From NCBI GenBank assembly GCA_946807835.1, contig CAMPEX010000001.1, positions 8,757,001 to 8,821,000 of the forward strand: a DNA stretch of 64,000 nt, written 5' to 3'. The position numbers were made by a program, and so were the translations under genes. Source of the stretch: Ailanthus altissimus. Its lineage: Eukaryota > Streptophyta > Magnoliopsida > Sapindales > Simaroubaceae. The notes beneath the pieces were generated by a model, which was not told the origin of the DNA, ran no database searches, and saw nothing but the letters and a program-made list of their open reading frames with translations. Positions within the stretch are counted from its first letter, which is position 1. Every line of letters begins with the position of its first letter. Positions 46,781 to 58,140 of this stretch are shown here, in pieces.

Positions 46781-47833
46781 TTGGTATGTACGCGTCTTAA
46801 TAAAATCTCATGTGCTAAAATATTTGAGAATGGAATATCTGATACATAAAAAAAAAAATCAAAACATGTGAATCTAAATATTTTGACCTGCCTCAAAGTC
46901 AATTTATTTTTTATATTTTGTATAACCCATAACTTTGAGTAAGCATGTACGTTCGCTCAGTATAAAATATTTTCGACAATTACGTAACTTTTGAGACATT
47001 CTACTTCCTGAAAAAATTAAAAATATTATTATCAACATATAACTAACTATTAAATAAAGATAAAAAAATACAACTAACCTATATTAATATTGATAAAATA
47101 ATTTAAAATTATCAAATTAAATAATTATTAAACAATTTAAAAATATAAAATCAAATAATTAATAATAAATCAAATCATATATTTTTAAATTAAAAAAATT
47201 AAAATTACCACGTGGCGCATTGCCTTGGGGTCATAATTGCCAGCATGTGCCAAATGTTGTGGCACGCCGTTGGCGCGTGCTTCTACGTGCCTGCTGCGTG
47301 AAGCATTTTCACTGCCCGTATAAGCATGTGCTGGTGCGTTTCTCGCAAAAAAATGATCGGAATCCGTTATTTCTGGCCATTTTTAATTTTACATACATTT
47401 TCAACTTATTTTTCATATTACATTTATACAATTTTAATAATTAACTACAGAAATCACTCAAAATCATAAAATATTAAATTTAAAAAATAAACTTATCAAT
47501 TTTCTTCTATTTTTTATTTTTTTCAACTTTACAATAAATTATTGTAACTTTAACCTTCAAACTCTCTTAATTTTATAGTGAATCTAATAAAAATTGAAGG
47601 AAAATGATTTATAAACCGTGAGAGAGGAAGAGAGGGAGTGTCAGTGTGATAAAGTGTTAGAGAGAAAAATAAGTTTTTTAGGGGTAAAAGTAAAATTGTA
47701 AAACAATATAAATTTAATTAATATAATTAAATTTTTTTTAACTCAATCAAAAAAAATATTTTATAAAATTTTTTAATCAACTTCAAAAATTTTCCTTTTA
47801 ACTTTTGACTTGACTCGGACTTTATATATATAA
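46781..47833. other. AT-rich sequence with a GC-rich island
   Basis: Mostly A/T, probably upstream of the DUF1985 remnant. A GC-rich island at about 47205-47345 contains inverted blocks such as GTGCC...GGCAC (47244-47265) and repeated GCGTGC/GTGCG words. It is not clearly coding on either strand. Confidence 0.4.
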
Positions 47834-48360
47834 ATTGCTTTTCCATTTTAAATATTGGGCGGTGAAACGCTCCTTAACTTCTGTTATTCTCAACGAAAGT
47901 TTCTTTATATACTCTTTTTGACAGTATTAAGCTTATGAAATTAGAATATATATTTTATATGTTACTAATTAATGACCATTATTTATTAAGTTACTGATTT
48001 TTTAATAAATTTTTTTTCTAACCTAATTTTTTTTATTAATCTATTCTATTCTATATTCTAAAATATACATAATATTCTAATTCTAAATAATTAAATTTTT
48101 TATTAATGCAAGTAATTATACGACACGAATACACATCGAATAAATTGCTTTTTCATTTTAAATATTAAATGGTGAAACGCTTCCTCCTTAACTTCTCTTA
48201 TAATAAACAAAACTCTTTGTATATATCTTTTTTGAGAATTAAGCTTATGATATTAAAATATATATTTTTTATTTTATTAATTAATGATAATTTTTTATTA
48301 AGTTATTAATTTTTTAATTTTTATTAATGGAAGTAATTATACGACACGAATTAACAGTCG
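47834..48360 (+). repeat. ~300-bp degenerate tandem repeat
   Basis: Two copies start AAATTGCTTTTCCATTTTAAATATT (47831) and AAATTGCTTTTTCATTTTAAATATT (48141), in outline. Both continue through GGTGAAACGCT, CTTAACTTCT, AATTAAGCTTATGA-like and AATTAATGA blocks, ending with AAGTAATTATACGACACGAA at about 48111 and 48328. Confidence 0.8.
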
Positions 48361-49221
48361 AGACATTAAATAAAGTATTAATTCAAATATAAAATATATA
48401 TCTTAACTGTATAAACATAGTATAATAACATAACCTGAAAGGCAAAGTTTCTCATGCTATGCAAATTTTTTTTAAAAAAAAATATGCTTTGAATTCCCTC
48501 TATCTATTTAAAGCGAGACCATTTCAACCGATGAAAGTACTAAAATAATATCTCATTTTTAAATAAATATTTATATTACAAAAAAATATTTATCAAATTA
48601 CTAAAAGGCCTAAAAAATTTACTATCAAAGAACCCCTCCAAGAAATTACTGAGCCAGTTTGACATATTTGGGGTCATAATTATAGATCTAACCTAAAAAA
48701 GGAATTTGTTATTATCAAAAGATGGTGACCTCGTTTTTTATTTATTTTTTAATAATTATAATTTTAAATTTAGGTAAACTAAGTAAAAGAGTCAAATAAA
48801 TACTAATTTATGAAATACTTATATTAATTTTTAAAATAATTTATACCATATAAACTTTCTTTTGCTACTCCTTAAACCTGTTTAAATTAAAGTATAATTC
48901 TTAATATATATTACGAACCTTTTGTAACAAATTCCTCATCCCTCATGGTGCTTCCAGATTTTTATTTCCATCTTTATTATATTATCATACCCCATTTGCC
49001 AAAACGATCCAAATAAATATAACATTTCATTTGTATTTACTAGAATAACAGTATTAAATTAAAAAGTGTAGTATAATAAACAAATGAATAAATAGATAAT
49101 CTTATTATTAAATAAAATAAAGGTATTTTTAGAATTATAATATATTAAAACGTTGAAGGAAAGTATTAATAAATAGAGTATTATTACACAGGAGGAGCAC
49201 CATTCATTTGGTAAGACTTGA
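48361..49221. other. AT-rich intergenic sequence
   Basis: No gene, RNA or transposon terminus recognised. Confidence 0.4.
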
Positions 49222-49695
49222 GCTAAGAGTAGAGATGATAAATTTTGGATCTAGATTTGAGTTTTGCGCAACTCGAATTTAAATTTAAACTTTTTTCAAT
49301 GAATCTAGAACTTAAACTTTTTTGAATCAAGTCGGGTCTTGGTTTAAACCCAGGTTGGATCAGGGTTAAACTCAAATTTTTAAAATAAATTCTAATTTTT
49401 TTCAAATATTTAGGTTAAATTTGAACTTTTATAATATTTATTTTATAAAATAATTGTTAAATTTATATATGTTAATTGATTAGAATTTTAGGAATTAATT
49501 TAGACCTTTTTAAAAAAATAAATAAAATTCGGATCCGAGCCAAGTTTTTGGGTTCCCACAAAACTCAAATCCAAATTGTTCAATAGAAAAATATATATCT
49601 GAATTCGAATAAAAACCTAGATTTTTCGAGCCGAGTTACAGATTCGAATCCAAGATTTTTCAAGTTTAAAAATTTTTGCCATCTCTAACTAAGAC
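49222..49695. mobile_element. hAT-like MITE
   Basis: Terminal inverted repeats TAGAGATGATAAATTTT (from 49230) and AAAATTTTTGCCATCTCTA (ending 49687) frame a 458-bp non-coding body. TAGAGATGGCAA-type termini are characteristic of plant hAT elements. Flanking 8-mers GCTAAGAG and ACTAAGAC match at 6 of 8 positions, consistent with an old 8-bp hAT target duplication. The body also contains internal partial palindromes with ATTCGAA/TTCGAAT words. Confidence 0.7.
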
Positions 49696-49890
49696 ATTGT
49701 TGAATGCTGATAGTTAAACCTTGTAAATATTTATGATACATTAACAGGCCAAATAGGGCGGCCATATGTAACCCCAAGGTATTCTAATCTATACCAGACT
49801 GACATCCTCCAGCGGGTTTCGGTGATTAGACTTTTATGGGGTACATGACGTCACCCAACGGATCGGTTCAAAATGGAAACAAAAAATATC
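49696..49890. other. Spacer between the hAT MITE and the pararetroviral remnant
   Basis: A moderately GC-rich patch (49757-49860) with no coding or known motif recognised. Confidence 0.35.
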
Positions 49891-50448
49891 TAAATTTTTT
49901 ATGTAGGGGATCCCATTGAAGAGCAACTACAAAGCATACTTTTTAGATTTTATAAAATGTTAACCCTGACTAATATATCTATAACAGACTTACTTTAAGG
50001 ACCAGATGAGGGAATTTAGAAGACCAAAAGGTTCAAAGAAAATAGAGGTTTATTATTTTCAAACTTCTGATGGATTCATACATGAGAAATGTTCTCTTTT
50101 TATATAGGGAAAGAGAACCGGACACATCGACAATTTTACAATTATTTTCTTGATACAAATTGGGAAAGAGATTATAAGATTCATTTTCTTTCTTTACAAA
50201 AGAAAATACAGATAAACATCATTTAAAAGACATGGGAAATAAAAGCAAACACTAATATTAAATAAAGTAGATTCTTCACGTGAATGGTAACTGTACATAG
50301 GCCTTGCGCACTTTTTCTCTTGTGGGCTTTTGTCTTTTATGTGAAGGGCCTTTTGGATTGTTCTTAGTTATTGTCTGAGCTTAGCTCTGTTTCATCAGTA
50401 AGGTCTCGGTTGAGAAATTCACAGTATTTCAGTGGATTATCAAATGGT
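49891..50448 (-). mobile_element. Pararetroviral intergenic/promoter region and end of the last reading frame
   Basis: On the minus strand a short open reading frame end (about 50448-50366) is followed by non-coding sequence containing CCCTATATAAAAAGAG (50098-50113). This is a strong TATA element, with AATAATAAACC at about 50049-50060 downstream as a polyadenylation-type signal. TATA plus a nearby polyA signal downstream of the polyprotein is typical of Caulimoviridae intergenic regions. The assignment rests on orientation and position next to 53265-53548. Ancient, broken and interrupted by transposons. Confidence 0.45.
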
Positions 50449-53264
50449 ATTACTGTCACGCCTCAAATTCAAAAGATTTGACACACGACATAACTTACAT
50501 TTATTCAATAATGAGTACACATATAATCTTATTGTTTCTAGTATATTCCTAAATTCTTGTTTACGGGTTGGTCTTATGTTTAAAAATATAAACATAAACA
50601 TTTATTGACCATATTTAAACATTCATTTTAATTTTTTAGAATTATAACAATTGAATTATGACTGGGGTAATTAGTAAACCGGAGATAGGCAGAGTTTTCT
50701 TAGAGATTAACACTTTACTACATCACCAATAGCAACTTTATTACCGGAAGCTCAGAATATATTCATTGCAAATTCTTACTTAAAATCAACCCATAACCAC
50801 ACTTGGTGAAACATAAACCAAATACATCAACACCTAATAAAATAACACATAAGTATTTATTCAATAGGGACAAATCAAATATCTTAAACTATGTGTCCAC
50901 AAATGAAACACTTAGCAACCTAGCAACTTAGGGAACCCAAGGGACAGTAGAAGCCTTGCCAAATTTGCTAAGTACACATATACCTTATTTACCTGAAATC
51001 ACCATAAACTATAATAAGTATAAAACTAAGTAAGCATATTAATTTTTTATATATCAAATTACAAATACATATATATACACAATGCATGTGTCTGATATGC
51101 TGTGATAAATCAAAATTCATAATCTTATCAAATCACATGTCAAGTAAGTGCTTACAGATTCTTTCAAAATATATAATAAGAATATCATCACTCAACTACT
51201 GCTTAGTAGGACTTTCATATCACATATCACATAATGAGTCAAATGTCACTCGTAGGTGACATACTATATGAGAGGAATAGTATAATTGAGGTTTAAATTA
51301 CACATATATAATGCTCAAGCCCGAAGGTAAGAGCCAAACCCTCATCCTGATCATCGGTGAGTTCTCTTACATGCACCAATACGCCACCACACGAATGTGA
51401 TGACTCAATCTTCTTTTAGGTACCAATAGAATCCTCCCTACATACGAAACACATAACATATACCAATCCCGAAGGAAATATTACACATAAAGGCTCCACA
51501 AATCATATAAGATGCCTACTAAGTCAACAGTGAGTTCAAGCATCCTTAAAACACAAAATGTTTCTCATGGACATATTACACTTCAAAAGCTTTCTTTGTT
51601 AAACACATTTCATTTTAAAAGCTCACTTTCAAAAACACAAGTATGTCTATACTCAATGTCAATGCTCACATTCATAAACATATGTCTTTTACATTTTATA
51701 TCAAATATACTTTGGCATAACATAAACATATTTCTAAGCACATTTATAAAATTATACATAGACAATTACTACGCTTATTGTGATTTCAGTAAAAGTCTAG
51801 TATACTTACCTCTTAACACTTTCAGCTACAAGGCTTAGATCTCCTTAACCTATCAATAAAGATTATTCCTTTCATGAACCTCAACATTCACACAAAACAC
51901 TTTAAATAGCTTACAAAATTACACATATTGCACTTATTACATCGAATTGGTCTAATTACTTGGTTTATCAAAACTAGTCATTCTGACCACTTACATTTAA
52001 CAAACTTTTCTTATATATCAAATGATTTTCATTTGCTCCAAAATCAGAATATATCTTTCTTAACTCATATATCTTTCTTATTTATGAATATTATATCATA
52101 ATTCTTAAACAATCCATTTCATAAACACCATCAAATATAGACTATTATTTTGGCAGGATCAAGATATTTACTGAACAGTATTCAGTCTCCCAATTTTATA
52201 AAATCATATACTAACTCAAAAATTATAAAACTATCACAGAATTACTCTTGACACATATTTCAATCCATGATAAATATTTCACTTCAAAATCCTGTTAAAA
52301 GTATTTTTAAACTATTTTATTCCATAGCTTTAAATATTTGTAAATCAAATACTGCAATAATCTGATGCACTTTAGAAAATCATAACAATTTAACCACATT
52401 GATCTAAATTCTTAATTTTAAATATATCATATTAGACATAAAAATTTATCATATTCCAAAAATCGTAATTTTTGAATATCATTCAGCAGATCAAAAATTA
52501 TTTGTCACTGTATCATACTGTTAACAAAGGAAATTTCTAGAATTTTAGGGTCATTTTAGTAAATTCAATTTCTAGAATTGTCAATCGATTCAAAGTCTCA
52601 AATGATTTTAAACATGTCTAATTTCATATACTCAAAATAAAAAATCAGAATCGAAGCACAACAATTTATAAAATTCATGGATCAAGAGACTATCAAGTAG
52701 AAATTCTACAATTCATCATAATTTATCAAACTATCTACATAGATCATCATCAATTCTCACAATATCTTACGAAATACACATCAAATCCTTAATTGTACAT
52801 ATTTTTAAAAATCAAAACTTAAATGAATTAACTAATTTAACACCAAGAAACTAAGAAAGGGTTATAATATATCTCTTAAAGCTTAAATTCTAACTTTTTT
52901 CTTCTTCTTCTCTTTCTCTCCCCTTTCTTTTTCTCTTTTCTCACTCTAAAAGAGGTAGCTCAACCAAAATGAGTGAATTAGGGTTACAAAAGTGTATTTT
53001 TATACTAAGAGGCTAATTTTTTATATTTATAAATTTGCCCCCAAAACTTTTAAAGTATTACAATTTGGTCCATAAAATAAATCTAAAGTCTTACAAATAA
53101 ACCTAATACTAATAGTATCCTTAATCTATACAAATAATACTAATAACAATACATAAATTAAGTATCATCCTTATACAAATAAAATATGAATATTATACAT
53201 AAATATATATATATATATAAATAGTTATTCTTTTCGGTATTAGATAAGTGGTTACTACAATTAC
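50449..53264 (-). mobile_element. Solo LTR H (Ty3/Tekay-like)
   Basis: 2806 bp, TGTCACGCC...GGTTACTACA on the plus strand (50454-53259), with a perfect 5-bp duplication ATTAC at 50449-50453 and 53260-53264. On the minus strand it opens TGTAGTAACC, the style of Tekay/Del LTRs, with an AGTATAAAAATAC TATA-like box near 52990-53005. There are no internal coding sequences and no second LTR, so it is a solo LTR. It splits a reading frame of the pararetroviral remnant: the open frame on each flank is continuous when the insert plus one duplication is ignored. Confidence 0.85.
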
Positions 53265-53548
53265 TGTCTGTGAAAAGTGGGTGTATTTGATTGGATTCTA
53301 GGGATTTGGCAAATCATTGTCAAGGTTCTAAGAATCTTGGAATAGTGTTTGATGCATTCATTTATTGCAAAAGTGTTAATTCTATGTTCGATAGTGCTAA
53401 GTCAGAGCTTTGGAGATTTGATTGCATATGACTTGAGCTAGATGGCATATTGAAGTTATTTGGCCCGTGGTTTGAACTTGTTGCCAGGTTATTGTTGTAG
53501 TGTTCATGGTCATTTTCAAATTTTCTACAATACTCAGTTGGGTATTGT
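53265..53548 (-). pseudogene. Pararetroviral polyprotein tail fragment
   Basis: The minus strand stays open from the F LTR boundary (53548) to a stop at 53362 and is rich in Asn, Ser and Gln, then continues with stops to the H insertion. I recognise no domain. Because it lies on the same strand between H and F and leads into the promoter-like region at 49.9-50.4 kb, I infer it is the C-terminal part of the pararetroviral polyprotein whose RT lies at 60.3-61.9 kb. A fragment of an unknown host gene is the alternative. Confidence 0.35.
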
Positions 53549-55703
53549 TGACAGGACCCGACCCGAGACCCTCTACTATAGATCCCAGCGGCCCTGCCGG
53601 GCACCCCGATGGAAGTTCCTCCGAACCTAACTGGGTAAGTTAAGAAATTTCGCGAGGCGAACCCCTTTTTAATTCTTGTTACTACTAAAAGGATCTAGTA
53701 ATATACATGAAAACGACATCTTAGTTTTAAAAACAAACGGACAGAGTTTCTCCTGTTTTTCGAAAAATCCATATAAACCTACAAAGAAATTTCACTTCTA
53801 ATTCGAACACATCTCCATTCTACCAATTCGGACCTCCGGTCCTTTTCAAATCAAATCCAACACAACTCAATTATTTCGTGTAAATCACAAAATAAGCATA
53901 ATCATAAAAAGTAAAAACGATCATCATAAACTGGAAATCTCTTCTTCTTGATTCAACACATACTTACAAATATACATGCCTACAACTATTATGCACAAAG
54001 TAAAGAGTGCTATTAGCACATTTACATGTACAAAAATTATCTTTGGATTCGGCCCACTACTCGGCGATAGGAGAATCAGCAGCTTGCATTCCGAGACCTG
54101 CACCCGGAAAAGGGGTTTAAAACATAAAACATAAAACGAGTGAGTTAAAGGAGCTCCGTGAGTGTAAATGAGAATTCAATTACAAGAATATTATACAAAG
54201 ATAGCAATTTCTAAAGTACATGCAGAAATTATGCTTCTAAAACGGATGTAAAATTGTAAAACGGTTTCTAATATCATATGCTAATGAAATCTTACCAAGC
54301 GGGTTTTATCTACATCTTTGGAAAACTATATTCAGAATCTGTATAACATAATAACTGCTGTGTGCATATAAATGCATAAATGCTATCGGTAAATCGAAAA
54401 CTAGTAAAATCCTCGCTCGGCCATTTTCTTTCTAAACTGTACCAATGGTAACCCTAAAGCTCTATACCCACGCAGCGACTCAACTAGCACCGCATATGTG
54501 AGTAGGTCACAGGGCACCTCAACTAGTAGCACCCATAGTGACATCTCAAGACATCTCACTGGCTATGCAGCGGAATCCTACATCGCATGCATATAGCGAG
54601 ACAATATCCCGTACACATAGAGCGACTCACATGACTCGACATCCCGACTTCCCAGAGTTAGTGACACACCCCCAAGACCTGCCCATGTGCACGGGATATA
54701 CCGGCCGGGTCTAATACAATCATCACCACTATAATCTGAGGGTACCAATGGCCTTAAAACAAATGCAGAAATTTTAAAACTGTTTCACAAATCGATCATG
54801 TAAAAGCATGTCTATGAATATATCAAGATCATAAATCATGTTTATGCATCGAAAGCTCATAAAACATACATAGTCATTGTGCGAAAACATAATAACTGAA
54901 AAGTAAAAGAAATGACAGATTTCTACTCACAACCGCTCCGCGCTCAATTTCGCTCCCGATTCCTGCTCCCGTTAACGCTCTCGGTTATCCTCACCTACGC
55001 GCCATAAATGACATTTAGAATCAAATCGAACACTAGAATCTCATTTAACTACTAAATGCCCTAATCGGCATACAAAGTCCGGACGTAAACTACTTCCCGA
55101 TTTTAGTTACGGAGTCATAATCGAAACTAACTCACCATCCGGCGCCCTGAAAATTATTGAACACCTTATAATTTGATTGGACATACTTGCCCTTCACCTT
55201 TCCAACATGGACAATTATGTCCCATTTTCTTCATTTTTGGGTTTTTTCATCAACCATATACATTCAATTCACAATATGCATCATTTACACACAACAATTC
55301 AATCAAAACACCACTCAATTCCTAACTTCCCTAAAGTGGCAGAATTTCACCCTAGGTTCCAACACCTTCCTTTTCTCAATTTCTTGTTCCAATTACAACA
55401 AAATCATGCCAATTTTATTCTAAAGCCCTAATTACAATCAATTGAAATCTCTACAACAAAATCACCAAAAATCCTAATTCTCACCTTGTCAATTTCTTCA
55501 AATTGAGGACTCCTTCAAGCTCCAAACTAGAATTCAACTCAATCTAAGCCAAGAATACACATAAGAACATCAATTAACACATTCTTGAATTCTCACTTAT
55601 CAAACTCATAAAAGATGCTTTTCCTTACCTCTTTTTCTTGAATTTCAATTAATAAAGACTTCAATTGAGCTTAGGGATTGGTTTGTAACCTTAATTTGGC
55701 TTG

Positions 55704-57160
55704 ATTACTGATGCGATATTTCTATATCATAAATTAAGTGCAAGTATACACTATCGTATGCAAGTAATAAAGAGGCTAAATAAGTCGGATGTCGAACCCA
55801 CAGGGATAATGTTTTCTTTTTAACCAATTACTAAAATTATATCTTCCTAATAATTATTCAGAAAAATAAAAATCTAAGAATGAATGTTAGAAATATAAAA
55901 CAAAAACACAATGCAATGAGATTTAAAGATATAGCAACGTAGAGAGAACCTAGGATTAATATTATCCCTCAATATGTTTCTAATGATTAATCCTCTAATA
56001 TTTAACTCACTTAGTCTTTATTATTGATCAAGACACTAATGTATTCACAAGCCTCTTCCAAGGTCATGCAAGTATACCTTAATTTACCAAATACCTATAT
56101 TCCTATGGTACTTGTAATAAATTAAGATTCATTAAGATTAGGTCTTATTGATCATACATGCCAATTAGGTATATTCCTATCCTAAATTGAAACTTGCATA
56201 TGCAACATTGAATGTTACTCTACAATCATGCATCAAATTACCTAGGTCTAAATATTATGATTCCTCTTCCGAGTTTATCAATAATATTACCAACTCATTC
56301 ACCATATATTGGCCAGATATATTGAAGCATTAAACACAAGTAACTCAAATAATAAATGACTAAGTTTATTAAATACCAAAAAGATATGGCAATTTAAGCG
56401 CACATATTGAGTTCAAATATTAACCCTAGAAAACAAGTTAGCTCATGGCTACAAGAGAACAGCAGTAGAAATAATTATAAATCATGATACAATTATTAGC
56501 AAACCGATATAGACGTCGAATTGCTCTTAATTGCGCTGCCTAGGAACTCTTGATGCCGAAGAACGTCTTGTATCTCTCTCTAAAGTTGCTTCAATTAAGC
56601 TCCTATTGCTCTCCAAGACTCGTGCTCTGTATTCTTGGTGCTCTTGGGTCGTCTTCGATTCCTCCTTAAAGGCTGGGAACGAGTGGCTTTATATAGGGAT
56701 TGATATGAGCTTGAAAATCTCAATTCTCGTCGGACTAGGACTCGCATTACTGCTGGCGCGCTATGCATCTGTCGCTGGGGCGACGCGTGAAAAAGCCTTC
56801 ACCGCTGGAGCGGTGGGATCTTGGCGCTGGGGCGCTGCATGAAAACGGCTTCACCGCTGGCGCGGTAACTTTCTGCCGCTGGGGCGCTAGACGCGACTTA
56901 ATCAGGTCGTTTTTCTTATTTCGATCACTATTCAGCGCTGGGGCGAAAATACTTGTGGCGCGGGGGCGCTGGACTCATATTTTGAAAACTTTGCATTTTA
57001 GTCCCTGTTTTCGCTCCTTTTGCGTTCTTTCTTTAAATTTCGTTCAAGTCCCTATAAATAACAATAAAGCACATAAATAGCCATCTATTCTCATAAAATT
57101 ATAAAATATCAATAATAAAAACATGAGAAAATATATGACAAATTTGCCCTTATCAATTAC
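55704..57160 (-). mobile_element. Solo LTR E (same family as D), inside the LTR of F
   Basis: 1447 bp (55709-57155), TGATGCGATA...GCCCTTATCA, with a perfect target duplication ATTAC (55704-55708 and 57156-57160). It shares sequence blocks with D (ATGTCGAACCCACAGGGA region and TAACCAATTACTAAAATT). The minus-strand TATA box CCCTATATAAAGCC is at 56684-56697. A GC-rich hairpin cluster lies just upstream at 56750-56970. No coding sequence; the frames at 56531-57080 cross the cluster by chance. Confidence 0.87.
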
Positions 57161-57270
57161 ACATGAAAAATCATGAAAAAAAAACTTGAATAGTCACTGT
57201 AGCAGCACCCCCCTTTAAAGCTCGAATTTCTCTCTTTTTTTGGCTAAGTGTTGGTTTTGATCTCTCTTCA

Positions 57271-57917
57271 AATTTCTACACACTTCTAACATATATATAG
57301 TGCTCCCTTAATTTACCATTTTACCCTTCAACTTACTTAAAACTTCTAATTTGTCATTAGTTAAAAACTAATTATGTAATTAGTTCATTTGTAACTATTT
57401 AGTTAGAATAGTTCAAAGAACTAACTAGAACTTCCAACTTGGCAATCCATGAGATTTCTTCTAATTGGTCCATTCTCTAATATATGGATTATGTTTCTCA
57501 ACAAAAACATATTCTATACATAACCCTTAAATGAAAATTCATGTAGTAAATTAGAATTTTCTTTTCCAAGCCAATAGAGAAAATTTCTATTACTTAAAAT
57601 TTCTACACACTTCTAACATATATATAGTGCTCCCTTAATTTACCATTTTACCCTTCAACTTACTTAAAACTTCTAATTTGTCATTAGTTAAAAACTAATT
57701 ATGTAATTAGTTCATTTGTAACTATTTAGTTAGAATAGTTCAAAGAACTAACTAGAACTTCCAACTTGGCAATCCATGAGATTTCTTCTAATTGGTCCAT
57801 TCTCTAATATATGGATTATGTTTCTCAACAAAAACATATTCTATACATAACCCTTAAATGAAAATTCATGTAGTAAATTAGAATTTTCTTTTCCAAGCCA
57901 ATAGAGAAAATTTCTAA
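57271..57917 (-). repeat. Perfect ~320-bp tandem duplication in the F LTR
   Basis: 57273-57589 and 57600-57916 appear identical by eye, offset 327 bp. Each unit contains CTATATATATG on the minus strand (about 57283-57294 and 57610-57621), the likely TATA box of the LTR, so the promoter core is doubled. Confidence 0.88.
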
Positions 57918-58140
57918 AAATATTCTAGGGTCGTCCGGCGCACCGATCGAGTGTGAAATTATCAAATTAGGTCTAATATCTCTCACGTGCACTATAAAGA
58001 AAATATTTCTAATAGGGTTAAAATCGAGTAACCCTACGGTGTCTTATTTGTTCTATACCGAAATCTAGGCGCCAATACTACTAATAGGGATTGGATATTA
58101 CAATTTCACCCCTCCTTATAAAAAATTTCGTCCTCAAAAT

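Larger units (their letters stand above)
53549..58102 (-). repeat. 3' LTR of element F (with insert E and an internal duplication)
   Basis: TGACAGGACCCGACC...GGATATTACA on the plus strand, i.e. TGTAATATCC...GGTCCTGTCA in element sense, the usual Tekay LTR ends. Subtracting E and its duplication leaves about 3.1 kb. A 327-bp tandem duplication lies at 57271-57917. Confidence 0.82.

Noticed and set aside
53362..53604. 80-codon frame as an exon of a host transcription factor
   Set aside because: Its first part is LTR F sequence and the rest is low-complexity Asn/Ser; position fits the pararetroviral remnant better.
56531..57080. Two overlapping ~100-codon plus-strand frames
   Set aside because: They cross the GC-rich hairpin cluster of solo LTR E; lack of stops there is due to base composition and no domain is present.
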